This document shows positions 43,043 through 53,920 of a stretch of 64,000 nt of DNA, one piece after another. A model generated the notes under the pieces. It saw only the letters and a program-made list of their open reading frames with translations, was not told the DNA's origin and searched no databases. How positions within the stretch are numbered: the first letter of the stretch is position 1; the number at the start of each line of letters is the position of its first letter. Made by a program: the position numbers and the translations under genes. This stretch comes from Terebella lapidaria (taxonomy: Eukaryota > Annelida > Polychaeta > Terebellida > Terebellidae), in contig OX424562.1 of the NCBI GenBank assembly GCA_949152475.1, positions 3,658,001 through 3,722,000 on the forward strand, in the 5' to 3' direction.

Positions 43043-45508
43043 CTACTGGTTTGACGACGGGGTCGGAGGTGTTGGTGGGGCCGGTTTAGTTTGGTTACCG
43101 GTTTGGTTAGGTACTGACAACACTTGAGCTGTCCTTCTGTCAGTACCGGGACCATTAGGCCGAAATGCTAGCGGTTTCATGCCGTTGCGTACTAGCACAT
43201 CCTTAAGCCGAAAGCACCGCATCCAGCGATGGCCGGGCTTCTTGCAAAAGAAGCAAACCATGGGTCGTCCGGGTTGCGGGGGTCGATCACCTTTCATCGG
43301 GGCCGTTGTTCGCAGGACAGAAAAGATAGCCGTTTCCTCACATAGTCCATTCTCGTCACTGAGGACGCACTGGAAAGCTTCAGCCACCCACTCGCGTGAG
43401 CTGGCCGGCACTGAATGTTCGTCGCAACCTTGTAGGCCGGTAGTGTCACTGTCCGCGGGGTCGTAGTAGGCCGCAATTTGCTCTGGGGTTAGTGTTTCCC
43501 CCTGAGTGACTTGTCCCATGGCACAAGACAGTTCTTCATTGACAGGGTCGTCTTCCGCGTATCCGCTTGCGGAAATGTCGGCACGTCGTGTGCCTCGATG
43601 TCGATCTCTGGCTGTCCTCTGCTGACGACTCTCTACCTTGAGAACGGCCGTAAGTGCCTCACTGTAACTGTTAAAAGTGAGGGCACACAGTTTATCGGCA
43701 ATGGGGTCGGGTTGGCCGTTCACGAATTGTGCAATTACAGTTCGTTGCCGCGACGTTGGCGTAACGTCATCGAACACTTGCTCCGCCAGGGCTTGGAGTC
43801 GCTCCATGTAGTGTTCCGCGTCCTCTTTTCGTTCCCGCTTGAGGAACGGGAAATCGTCCCGTTTGGACTGTCGACGGGGCTCGGGTTCCCAGCCCTCTAG
43901 AAGTTGGCGACGGAACTCTCCCCAGGGAGTCGCAACCGGGATATTTAGAGCTAGCGCTTCAGCGCGGCCGCGCAGCGTGCTCCGGAAGGTCGTCGTCTTG
44001 TTGAGGTCGGAGTAAGTGAAAGCCGCAGTAAACTGTTCGAAACTCCGAATGTATTGAGTGAGATTGCCCTCCTTGAAGGTCGCACGCCATTGAGCCATTT
44101 TAGCCGTAGCCAACGTTTGGGGCTCAGACGTGAGTCTCTGTGGCATGGGCGTGTCAACACTCACCGCAACTGGTGTAGTCGCTGCAGTGGCCGTCGGAGT
44201 CGGAACAGCCGAAGTCGCCGGAGCCGTCGTATCTGGGCCGATCGGGGTCGCGTTAGCGGGGGCGGTCGGTGCTGTCGTCGCGGAGACGGCGAGCGATGCG
44301 GCGGGTGGTGCCGTCGTGTGACTGGGGTCGTGTGGTACTTGTGCAGCGGGGGCCGGTTGACTATATGGAGGCGTCACCCATGGTATCCCGACTGAGGGTG
44401 GGAATACAGCCGGTGGTGGATATCGGTATACCGATCCATCTGGGCATACACCATGGTACACTAATCCGGGTTGTGCACCATGATAGCCGGTGTCAGCTAT
44501 CACGCTGGGAACGCCACCATATCCGGGCGGTGGGTTCGCGTAGCCGACATGCGGTGAGTAGTATCCAACAGCTACTCCATTTGGAACACCGCTTGTTGCG
44601 CCAGGGTATCCGACTGGCGGTACACCATATCCGTTGGTGTTTCCGACTGATTGTGAGATCGGAGGTCCGATCATTGGCACAACACTCTCTGCCGGAGCAG
44701 ACACAACTTGATCTTGAGACGGATCGAAGCGCGGTTGTTCTCCGGTAGTCGGCGATGGTCGGTGCGTGGTCGGCGCGGGAGCGCGTGTGTCGGAAGTCGG
44801 CGTGACGGGGTCGCAGGGTCGGCGACTTGATGTCGAGGGTGCTTGTCGGGGTCGCGCTTGTCGCATGGTGGTGCGAGATTCCGTCATCATGTCGCTGGGT
44901 CGTTGTTGTCGTAGAGGCGTCGCGATCCGGGTAGCGGTCGTCGCTAGGATGTCTTCGGATGTCGCTCCCGTCTGGCTGGGTCGTGTGTACTCTACCACCG
45001 TAGGCTCGGTCGGTATGCGTGAGTACATTTCTGGCGCGGGGTCGTGTTGTCTCGGCGTCATGGACGGCGCCAGGGGTCGATTGGCCGAATAAGCGTTCGG
45101 CGGGGTCGGTTCCGGAACATTGTCAGACTGACAAACCCACTGTCGTATCCGAGAGTTACTTGGTGGGTGCGTAACCATTGACGTGTCTATGGTTACCGGC
45201 CGAACGTTCACTGCTAATTGTTCTGGGTCGATATCACGATCTACGCTCGCTCTTTGACGTGAGCGCGTATAGTTTCTGTCGGCAAAGTTACTTTTCTGGG
45301 TCGCTCTAGCCGGCGTGGCCGAGTACGCTCTAGCGTGTGCACGCAGAATGTCACTTACTGTATGTGACGGCGCGAGCGGGTCTTCGTCTAGGAACTCCTG
45401 CACCAGGTCGGTAGGCGGCGAAAACGATCTCAGGGTCGAATGGTCGCCGATGGAGTCGAAAAGGCCGGACGGTTGTTGCTCCTGCGACAGTGGAACTGTA
45501 TCGCTCAT
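43043..45508 (-). CDS. gag: Gag of the young Ty3/gypsy element
   Basis: 821 residues, long for a gag. Residues 1-460 are low-complexity and rich in Pro, Thr and Ala, with a Gly/Tyr/Pro-rich part (GYGVPPVGYPG) around 300-350. The gag core (MAQWRATFKEGNLTQYIRSF, FRRQLLEGWEPEPRRQS, AEHYMERLQALAEQVF) lies at about 470-600. One CCHC zinc knuckle, CFFCKKPGHRWMRC, is near 752-765. pol lies downstream in another frame, as in families that use frameshifting. Confidence 0.9.
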   Translation of the reverse strand: MSDTVPLSQEQQPSGLFDSIGDHSTLRSFSPPTDLVQEFLDEDPLAPSHTVSDILRAHARAYSATPARATQKSNFADRNYTRSRQRASVDRDIDPEQLAVNVRPVTIDTSMVTHPPSNSRIRQWVCQSDNVPEPTPPNAYSANRPLAPSMTPRQHDPAPEMYSRIPTEPTVVEYTRPSQTGATSEDILATTATRIATPLRQQRPSDMMTESRTTMRQARPRQAPSTSSRRPCDPVTPTSDTRAPAPTTHRPSPTTGEQPRFDPSQDQVVSAPAESVVPMIGPPISQSVGNTNGYGVPPVGYPGATSGVPNGVAVGYYSPHVGYANPPPGYGGVPSVIADTGYHGAQPGLVYHGVCPDGSVYRYPPPAVFPPSVGIPWVTPPYSQPAPAAQVPHDPSHTTAPPAASLAVSATTAPTAPANATPIGPDTTAPATSAVPTPTATAATTPVAVSVDTPMPQRLTSEPQTLATAKMAQWRATFKEGNLTQYIRSFEQFTAAFTYSDLNKTTTFRSTLRGRAEALALNIPVATPWGEFRRQLLEGWEPEPRRQSKRDDFPFLKRERKEDAEHYMERLQALAEQVFDDVTPTSRQRTVIAQFVNGQPDPIADKLCALTFNSYSEALTAVLKVESRQQRTARDRHRGTRRADISASGYAEDDPVNEELSCAMGQVTQGETLTPEQIAAYYDPADSDTTGLQGCDEHSVPASSREWVAEAFQCVLSDENGLCEETAIFSVLRTTAPMKGDRPPQPGRPMVCFFCKKPGHRWMRCFRLKDVLVRNGMKPLAFRPNGPGTDRRTAQVLSVPNQTGNQTKPAPPTPPTPSSNQ

Positions 45509-45667
45509 GGCAACTGAGCGAGGGCCGGAAGGTCAGAAGGCCGGATTCGGATTGATCGTCACTTCGTCATCCGTGGGGTCGAGTGGCTCACCGCGGGAGG
45601 CTCCCGAGGCCAATGCCATCAATGCCGGTCAGGTCTGGGTCGAAGATCCGAGACTAGCTCAGATCCT

Positions 45668-45681
45668 GGTCTACGGCGCCA
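45668..45681 (-). other. Primer-binding site of the LTR element
   Basis: The coding strand reads TGGCGCCGTAGACC one base inside the 5' LTR. The TGG start fits the CCA end of a tRNA. I cannot say which tRNA. Confidence 0.7.
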
Positions 45682-45682
45682 A

Positions 45683-46436
45683 TGTGAAGAATACGGTTCA
45701 CTGGCCCGTATCAGGCCGAATGTCTGTGATGTTGTGCTACTACAGACCAACAAGCCGGCAGTTCAATTCAAACTGTTTATTGTGGTGATAATGTCGATGT
45801 TAACACTCACACCACAATCGGGGCCGCTCACACCTACGTCGGTGATTTCCCAGTCGAAGTATCCTAATAGTATAGTCCTTTATATATATATGACAGTTTA
45901 TATATCCACGTTATATCAGCTTTTATATTCCTTTATGTGATCACGGCCGTTCTTCTTGGTACAATATACAATGCGACCGTCTACATTGATCACTTCTACT
46001 CAACTGCGCAAATAACTGGGGCCGAGGGATCATGTGTCTGTGTAATTTCCCGCCAAGTGTAAGCGGTGTTGTGATAGGTCAAATGTATGGTGCAATGCGC
46101 TGATGTCACCGGGAAAGTGGGTTTCCCCGGCTCGTGTCAATACTTGTAATGCCTGTATCTGTGCACGTGATGTGTGGAGTATGTGTGTCAAGTTCTATGT
46201 TTAGAAGTCAGTGCATGTGAAGGTCAAGGTCGAGTAAACGGGGCCGAGTGTACTGAACTAGCGGGGCCGCAGGTGCGTGGTTTGACCTGTGTATGTAACC
46301 ATGACTACATGGAGTTTATGCTTGTGATCGTATAGTATGTACCTGTCCTGTATGTAAGTCATGTAGAATGAATGTTTGTTGTGGAAAAGTGTAGTGCGCG
46401 GGAGGGACGGGAGTTACAGTCGCTAAACTTACTACA
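45683..46436 (-). repeat. 5' LTR of the young Ty3/gypsy element
   Basis: 754 bp, matching 33039-33792. It is followed on the coding strand by one T and then the primer-binding site. Confidence 0.95.
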
Positions 46437-46440
46437 TAAG

Positions 46441-47150
46441 TATGCCTAGATCAAGTATAAAAATCAAAAGTTAATTGAAAACTTTCGGTATTGGAGTCTG
46501 CAGACAAAATCTGTTGGGTTTTTTCTTTTGATGGGCTGGTAAAACAATTTGTGTTGCCCCAAATCGCATTACTATTCACCCTTTGAAAAAAAAATTGTTT
46601 TCGAAAACTGGCAATTTTTTTCTCCATATTGGAAGCTGCCACCACTGTTCTCCTGGAACACAAATTGCCATAGTCATATATGGCGATTTGTGTGGTGACT
46701 TTAAACTTGACTTCCGAGGTGCTTGTAGATAGAGCTAATGTTTTCATTATGAGCATATATAGGAAGTCGTATAGGGAATAACTAATGATGACCTTGACCT
46801 CGGATGACCTTGACGTAAATGTCTGACGTGAGATGTGTGAATTGGCCGCTGAGGCTTAAACGCTTGGACCTGCTGGTTAAAATTCATTATAAGGTTATAA
46901 GAAGTCATGTATACATGACACATCTTTTGTATCTTGAATTTGACCATAGACGACCTTGAAGGCTAAATCTCAATGTCTCGTCTGACCTGAAATGTGTAAA
47001 TTGGACTCTACAGTCCACAAATATGTGTTAATAGAGCTTATTCACATAGTTCACAAAGGGGACCTCGATTGGTGAATCTCGAGGTCATATGTCATATGCA
47101 ATGTTAAAATTAAAATTGTCCGGTAAAATATCTTAGACCTTGGGCTAATT
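46441..47150 (+). mobile_element. GGTTACCGGAC family element, damaged copy
   Basis: The right end (GTCCGGTAAAATATCTTAGA...GGGCTAA) matches the right end at 18826-18852. Inside are ATGACCTTGACC and GACCTTGAAGG words as in the other copy. The left end is not recognised; the young LTR element sits immediately left of it. Confidence 0.6.
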
Positions 47151-48484
47151 TTGTCGAAAGTTACAAAAATTCGCCAAACCAAATTTCAAAATTCTGAAAA
47201 GATCAGTTTGTGGGGACAATCCCATAGTATCAACATCAACGAAATTCTGTCCAAGATCAAGTCCAAAACCGACGTCTTTTGTCGATATTGACTGCTACTT
47301 TGAAGTTAATGCGAAAATCCCAAAAATAACAAATACCTCGTTCTTGTATTATTTTTTGTGCAAAATTACACTATTTCAAGGGTTTTTTCAAAGATTTTTT
47401 TTTTATTTTCGCAATTTTTTCATACCAAGTCAAGTCACTATTCGGTTTGAGTGATTTCCAGCAAAAAAAAATACCCCTTCGAAAGAAAATGTGTATGGGT
47501 AAACTCACTTCAAGATTTCACATGACTTCCTTAATCAGCATAACTATGTGCCTCACAAAATGTAATAGATACCAAACATTTTCTGACTCTGACATATATA
47601 TCTTCATAATGGTTGTATTACGGGCATACAAGGAGTGTTATCACATGTAAGTTAGTGACTCGAGTTGGTGACGATATAAGTGACCGGCGTCTCGTTGGTT
47701 TCTGCCTTCAGGGAGGTCACGTCAGTGACGTCACACCTGTGACAGGGCTGGTCCTATTGGTTTCTGGAGAGCATAGAACCACTTTGATCAACTGGTTTAC
47801 ATGACCACCAGAAACTGTGAATTTTTTTTTTGAGACTAAACTATTGAGGATAGATTTGTGTACAAGCTTATGAGATGTCCTATATGTGGGGAACCATTTG
47901 ATGACCTAGAACTTAACCCGAGACGACCTCATAGTGTACAATATTGTATCATGACACGAACAAATCTGAGTATTGAGTATTGGACAAAGTTTACTGTTTC
48001 CCATTAATCTGTAGTATATGCACAAGATATGAATAGTTAAAGTCCATATTAGGTCCACTTTAGACTATATAAAGTCCATAAATGTGTTCCACTCACTGGA
48101 TCGACAGCCCACAAAAATTACGCTTCACGTAGCGTTTACGGGCATAGAGCAGTGTAAAGTGATGTATTGATATGAGCAAGGAGTCAGACAACGTTGATCG
48201 TGGATAATATCTGACACATGGCAACATTTGTCCGTTATTCGATTTTTAAACCAATCAATATTTATTGGAAATTCGATTGGGGTTATCCGCGGTATTGCCT
48301 GGTGAATCAGTAAACATGTGAACGAATATACGTGCGTCATCCACACAACATTCGGAACATTTACGCAGTTACTCTATGCATAGCTCACATCACACAGAAC
48401 ATCTCAGGATAAGCACAGCTCGCGAATACCGATATACCGGATTAATCCTGCTCCACGGCTCATAACAACCGGTGTGTCAGAGCC
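47151..48484. other. No gene recognised
   Basis: AT-rich. Contains AAAATTCGCC/AAATTTCAAA segments that may be more of the GGTTACCGGAC family. The last 100 bases are the probable promoter and 5' UTR of the secreted-protein gene. Confidence 0.4.
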
Positions 48485-51400
48485 ATGATGACTCTGTTGG
48501 TAATGCTACTGCTGACACTGACTGCGGCGGCTGTCGAGTCCCGGAGTCTGCATGCGGACCTCCGTCACCGCGGCCACCCAGCTGACATGTACCGACACGG
48601 TCACACTCCGCCGCATGAGATGCCGCTCCGCCGCGTCAAGCGACACGCATTAGAACGCGGTGCCGCGGCGGGGCAGGAATCCGAGCAGGAGTTGGAGCAG
48701 GGGATAGCGGAGGAGCTGGCGGCGGAGGAAGAGAAGGAGGAGGAGGAACTGTTTGAGGCACTGTTCGACGAGGAAGGTGCGGATTCGAGTGACAATGGTG
48801 GGGACGTGGTCGAGGAGGACTGGACAGGCAAAGCTGCCGATGTCCAGGCAGATGACGGCTACAACAACTTCTGGGGCCAAGTACTCGACATGCTGGGTCT
48901 TGGCAACACAGGTATGCCTTATATTAAACTCGTACACAGCTCAGCTCAGTACTATTTTCTAACTTGTTTACACGGATTTTTTACGATATCTTTGCGATGC
49001 TAAATGGTATCGTTCTATAACTTGGCATACTTCACCTCGGAGACAAACGGCAATTTTTTACCAAATTTCAGACTTCTATAGCAATAATTGAAGAAGTTGG
49101 CAGTCTACCCCAATGTGCTTACATCCACCAGGATTCGAAGTAGTGTTGTAATTTTAGACCAGATGACACATTGGGGTTGTATTCTACACAAACATATTGA
49201 TTTCGAAAGATTGCACTACTACAAAACCGAGCAAATGCACGAAATTGTGTGCGGACCCAGAAATTAAATGACAGGGCTAAATTTAACATAGGGGTAGATT
49301 GTTCTTCAATTTTCGTGATAATAGTCTGAATTTCGGTAAATAATTGCCGACTGACTCTCAGGTGAAGTATACCAATTTATAGAACGATAGCATTTAGCAT
49401 CGCAAAAATATCAGCGAAAAACTGTGTGAACCAGTTAGAAAAATCAGAGTATAGTATACAAGCGGCTCAAATATCCTTGGAATGACTGAATAATTTAAGG
49501 TCTACAGTGCATACTATAGTTGTTCTATGGCCAGTGGAAAAATACTGCAAACGTTTGATTGTAACATTGTGTGTATGTTTCGTGCACAATGATCATGACA
49601 TGGTGTGATGGGCTACTATTAGGGAATTTAGGCAGATTTTCTCATACCTACTACCAAGTTTTCTATCATGGCGCGAAGTAGGCTTTCATGATCAAAACCC
49701 GTTTACATTGTTGTGGGTTTTTTTAGCTCACCGCCTGTAAGCCGTATAGAGCTATTGGGATGGAGTGACACATGTCTGTAGTTTTTCGGCCGTAGTTTTG
49801 TTTTGGATAATCGAATCAACTTGAAATATTTGTGTGTCTTAATTGGGTATCATGCCGTAATTTTTCACCGAATTCCAGAATTATATCTCAAAATTCGAAA
49901 AAGTTGGTAATCTACCCCCAATGTTAATATTCAGGCGCAACATGGAATTTCAGGGTCTGCACAAAAAACGACTTTTATTTGATGTTTAAGTTATATATTG
50001 CTCCAAAATAAACATGTTTACTTAATATACAAATCAACGCAATAAATGCATTCTGTACTGGCATAAACATCAAAAATCAATATGGTCCAAAATCACACTA
50101 ATACTTCGAATCCTGATGGAAGTAAAGTCAAGTTCATCTGTCAGTGAAGCACGCTTTTTGGCCGTAGTTTTGTTTTGGATAATCGAATCAACTTGAAATT
50201 TTGTGTGTCTTAATTTGGTATCATGTCGTAATTTTTCACCGAATTTCAGAGTTCTATCTCAAAAAATGAAAAAGTTGGTAATCTACCCAATGTTAAAATT
50301 CAGCCCCAACAGGGAATTTCAGGGTCTACACACAAAAACGACTTTCATTTGATGTTTGAGTTATATACTGATTCAAAATAAACATGTTTATTTAATATAC
50401 ACTGCGACTATGCCTTCCGACTTCAAATCAACGCATTAAATTCATTCTGTACTGGCATAAACATCATAAAAGCTCAGAATTTGTTGGAATTTATTTGATC
50501 CCATTTTGGACTGAAATTTAACATTGAGGTAGATTGCCAACTGTTTCATTTCTTGAGATAAAATTATGAAATTGAGTGAAAAATTACGACATGATACACG
50601 ATTAAGACACACAGAATTTCATGTTGATTAGATTATCCAAAACTACGGCCAAAAAGTGTGTTTCATTGACAGATGAACTTAACTTGACCCAAATAATAAA
50701 TTTCAGGCCAAACGGAATCTGAGCATATTCTGATAGTTGTTCGTGTTAACACCCACCAGAATTAATTATTTACACTTGTAGTTGTATTTAAAGCAAGCAA
50801 ATACGTGTAAACAAAATCGTTTGCGGACCCAGTAATTCTCTGATTGGGTATTGGGGGAGATCTTTTTTTTTAGGTTTCTCACGGGCGTAGAACTGTCGCT
50901 ATGAATGCTCTACGCGATGTTCAATGATTCACCCTACGCCGAGTGTGTGTCCAACTGGCACTGGAAATGTTCACCTGAGCACGTGTTATGATAGTGTGTT
51001 AATCGGTAAAGGGAATCACCTTGGCGTACGTAGAGTGTATCATTGAACATCGCATTGGGCATTCATCGCTAAACAGTTCTACGCCCGTGTATGAAATAGC
51101 CATTCGGCTCCACGGATTCCCACATGTCTATATAGTTACATCTGTCTCAGTATCGTTGAACTGGATACGTATAGTTTATGTAATCGGAATAATCCTATAA
51201 CTGTGATAAACAAACCTGTAAAGCCATGCATATGTAGGTGTCACTACAGATTAATCGGGAAAATTGAAATTTTGTGTTTAGGCATCCATGTCATACGTGT
51301 CTAGTAAAAGTGTGTTATCGGCACGATGATGCAGAAAAGTCAGAAACTTATAATGCAATTCAAAAGCCATTAAATTTAAGGTATGTAAGGTATGTTTGTG

Positions 51401-51857
51401 ATGAAGGTATAGGCCTACGTTTGACGAGTATACTGTATGTCACGCCGTGTGTGTCGTTACAGATGGGGGACAGAACGACCCTTGGTTGCCATGGGGCGGA
51501 GAGAGCGGGGCTGCCGATGACTTCTCCGACTTCGACATCGACGTAAAATTATTTTACCATTATTGATATTACAATTAACCTAAATGGTTTTATATGCATC
51601 GTGTATACCTCAGCCGTATCCTAATTATGGTTGGTTAGATAGATATCTAGTCTACGATACATGATGACAGACCAGTCGCTAAGTAGTGTGTTGCTGACTT
51701 TCTGTCCTCCCCTCTCCACCCCGCCGACATGCAGGGCAAGGGGTATGAGCACGTGGACGCCGACGCAGAGGACCGATCAAGCGAGATCTCTGTGTCAGTC
51801 ATCGACGCCGCCCAGGACAATAAACTCCGGCGGCGCAGGCGCAGTGGGACCACGTGA
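48485..51857 (+). CDS. Acidic secreted protein with convertase-type sites, three exons
   Basis: Exons 48485-48911, 51463-51542 and 51735-51857 join by GT-AG introns with closing phases to give 209 aa. Residues 1-20 are a signal peptide (MTLLVMLLLTLTAAAVESRS). A His-rich stretch (25-45) leads to RRVKR at 49-53, a furin-type site. Residues 64-120 are very acidic (EEEKEEEELFEALFDEEGAD). NNFWGQVLDMLGLGN at about 127-141 may be an amphipathic helix. The C-terminus has a second basic run, RRRRR at 201-205, then SGTT. I do not recognise the family. The layout resembles a processed secretory precursor (granin- or neuropeptide-like), which is inference. Intron 1 holds three repeat insertions. Confidence 0.8.
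48945..49455. mobile_element. MITE family A (copy in intron of the secreted-protein gene)
   Basis: TATTTTCTAACTTGTTTACA and the complementary AACCAGTTAGAAAAATCAGA bound about 510 bp that match the family A copy at 3096-3667, core GTCTACCCCAATG included. Confidence 0.8.
49784..50110. mobile_element. MITE family B, partial
   Basis: Starts near TTTTCGGCCGTAGTTTTGTT and runs through GATAATCGAATCAACTTGAA to the middle of the family B sequence. The opposite arm is missing. Confidence 0.65.
50124..50688. mobile_element. MITE family B, complete, flanked by family A sequence
   Basis: AAAGTCAAGTTCATCTGTCA to TGACAGATGAACTTAACTT. The sequence just left (CTAATACTTCGAATCCTGAT) is family A interior, so this copy too sits inside family A at the TAAA position used at 13163. 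Confidence 0.75.
50880..51089. mobile_element. 210-bp MITE with ~60-bp inverted repeats
   Basis: CACGGGCGTAGAACTGTCGC matches the complement of the right end, and the arms continue through GAATGC and GATGTTCAATGAT. It lies in intron 1 of the secreted-protein gene. Confidence 0.8.
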
Positions 51858-52069
51858 TTTGGGCACAGTGAATGCGCACCTGCCATGGATATTAATTACT
51901 ACCATGTAGGCCCCCATACAGTGCAGATGTAATTTTCCACATAGGCAATATTTTACATATTCGCAAGGATATGTACGTAATTTGCGTATGTAAGTGCACC
52001 CACATAACAGGTATATAAATGAATATAGGCGTGCATATGCACGGCCTACATGTAGTATAATTAAGTTTT

Positions 52070-52075
52070 ATTAAA
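52070..52075 (+). terminator. Possible polyadenylation signal of the secreted-protein gene
   Basis: ATTAAA about 210 bp past the stop codon. Weak evidence. Confidence 0.3.
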
Positions 52076-52079
52076 AATT

Positions 52080-53129
52080 ACTAATTGTTGCCAAATAATA
52101 CACGTGTGTTTATCGCACGTTGACGAATTGAAATGTTGTCTCGTAAACTCCCATGAATTTTTGTGACACGTAAACTCCCATCAATTTTTGTGACAACATG
52201 TGACACGTGGGATTTGATATTGTATAAAAAAACAAATATGAGGTCTAGATTATGTAAAATATAATTTGCTTGGATCACTACAATATCATAACTTCGGCTC
52301 TGCCCTATTGGGGCAGGGGAGGGGGAGCTACGGCCCTGGTAGGATCAGAACATGGATGGTTGCATTTAAGGTGGGGAATCGACTAGGAATTTTCATTGTC
52401 ACGCAAACAATGTATGTTTGTTTAATATATTATACTATGTTGAAACGAGGATTTACTATGATAGTCTATGAATATATATATATATATAACTGAATGTACG
52501 CAACAGATAACAAGGTAGAACTTTCTCATGACGGTGTTAATTGCGATGATACTTGTACAACAATAAGTTCATATGTTCGTGATCACGAACCGAGAATTAG
52601 TTTTCTGAAATTCACTGCACATAATGTGAGAAATGGTGTATAATATGTAAGCAAGTTCATACAGATGTTTCTTTTTCCAGTATATATGCACGTCGACGAA
52701 AGTCTGGCGTATTTCAAAACTGTAAGTCCCATTTGTTATTGCATTAACATGAAAAGAACGAGCCGACAAACAATGACTTGCTTGCTAAACTTTCTGAGTT
52801 GAGTGTATGGCTTCACTTCCATTGAGTTCAACACTTGAGGAAAGTCGCGGTCACTGTAATGCATACAGCGTAATCCGTTCATGTGCACCGTTCATTATCA
52901 TTATGAATGTCGCATGCTTTTACCGACAAATCCGCTACATCTGCTGAATTTGCTAGTAAAAATCCGATAAATACTACATGTCCATGGACATCATCAAAAT
53001 CATAAGTCTCGGTTAGTGATCTATATTATGTTGCCCCACTATCCTTAATTTTTCCCCACGAGGCATGTAAATGAATTGAAAATATATACCTTGTTATCTA
53101 TCAGTGATGTTGAACTGTCTGTATTCATT
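52080..53129. other. No gene recognised
   Basis: AT-rich intergenic DNA with a small repeat of CGTAAACTCCCATSAATTTT near 52145-52185 and a TATATATATATA run near 52475. Confidence 0.4.
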
Positions 53130-53425
53130 GCGTGATCGAACAAATTATGAATTTCTTGCCAAATTATTCATTGACCAGATTAAGAGTAGCTATGGTCAAC
53201 TTAGGAACAATTTGGTGTTTATATGTCGAAGCTAAAACGACTAACATGAATCAATACAAAATTAAAGATATCGAACAAATCGAACAAATTTTAAATTTCT
53301 TGCCAAATTATTCATTGACCAGATTGAGAATAGCTATGGTCAACTTTTGGGACAATTTGGTGTTCATATGGCGAAGCTAAAAAGACTAATGTATCAATAG
53401 ACAATTAAAGATATTCCCAAAATTT
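53130..53425. repeat. Two tandem copies of a ~148-bp unit
   Basis: TTCTTGCCAAATTATTCATT and TAGCTATGGTCAACTT occur in both halves with the same spacing. Non-coding. Confidence 0.8.
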
Positions 53426-53659
53426 AATGCTAGGCGATTCTCATCCTTAAACTTGGATTAGATATGTGTCAGACGACATGTTCGATCATCGATAGAAAGT
53501 AATGTCATGGATTGCTCAGTGAAAATCTCAATTTATAGAATCTCAATCTCATTCTCCAGACAAAAATGTCGTTGAATCTGGATACCCTTTTGATGTCCTT
53601 GAAATGTCCAGAATCAACCAGAGAACAGCTAAACCCCTTCGGCTTCTGGGGCCCGCCCG

Positions 53660-53920
53660 GGGCCGCAGACTATGGTGTACGATGGCGGCTATATTACATT
53701 CTCGCTGTCTCGACTGAATTTTTCACTCGACGTTACGAGAGGTCGATGCAAGAAGGGCGAGGTTACGATGCGAGGGGTCGATGCGAGGTTGCGAGAGGTC
53801 GATGCGAGGCCACGAGACTGCGATGCGAGAATACGAGGTTTACACCTCGCAACCTCGAATCGACCTCTCGCAGCCTCGCATCGACCTCTCGCAACCTCGC
53901 GTGAAACACTTTTCCATGAC
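53660..53920 (+). repeat. Hairpin-rich repeat built of GAGGTCGATGCGAG units (copy 1)
   Basis: It begins GGTGTACGATGGCGGC, then TTTTTCACTCGACGTTACGA, then forward GAGGTCGATGCGAGG units, GGTTTACACCTCGCAACCTC, and the same units inverted. A nearly complete second copy lies inverted at 55010-55285. Arg-rich frames here follow from the repeat and are not taken as genes. Confidence 0.8.

Larger units (their letters stand above)
33039..46436 (-). mobile_element. Young, whole-looking Ty3/gypsy LTR retrotransposon, 13.4 kb
   Basis: Two 754-bp LTRs flank gag, pol and two further ORFs, all on the - strand. The 4-bp duplication TAAG stands at 33035-33038 and 46437-46440. On the coding strand the LTR runs TGTAGTA...CTTCACA. 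The LTRs appear to differ at about one position in 754, so the insertion is very recent. No break in gag or pol is evident. The size is large for the family because of about 4.7 kb between pol and the 3' LTR. The one-strand word GGGYCG is greatly over-represented throughout. Confidence 0.95.

Noticed and set aside
33039-46436. GGGYCG enrichment as a codon-usage effect
   Set aside because: The word occurs in all three frames, in the LTRs and in the non-coding spacer.
53566-53904. Arg-rich ORF (RGRCEVARGRCE) as a gene
   Set aside because: It is the GAGGTCGATGCGAG repeat read in one frame; the inverted second copy gives the same kind of reading.
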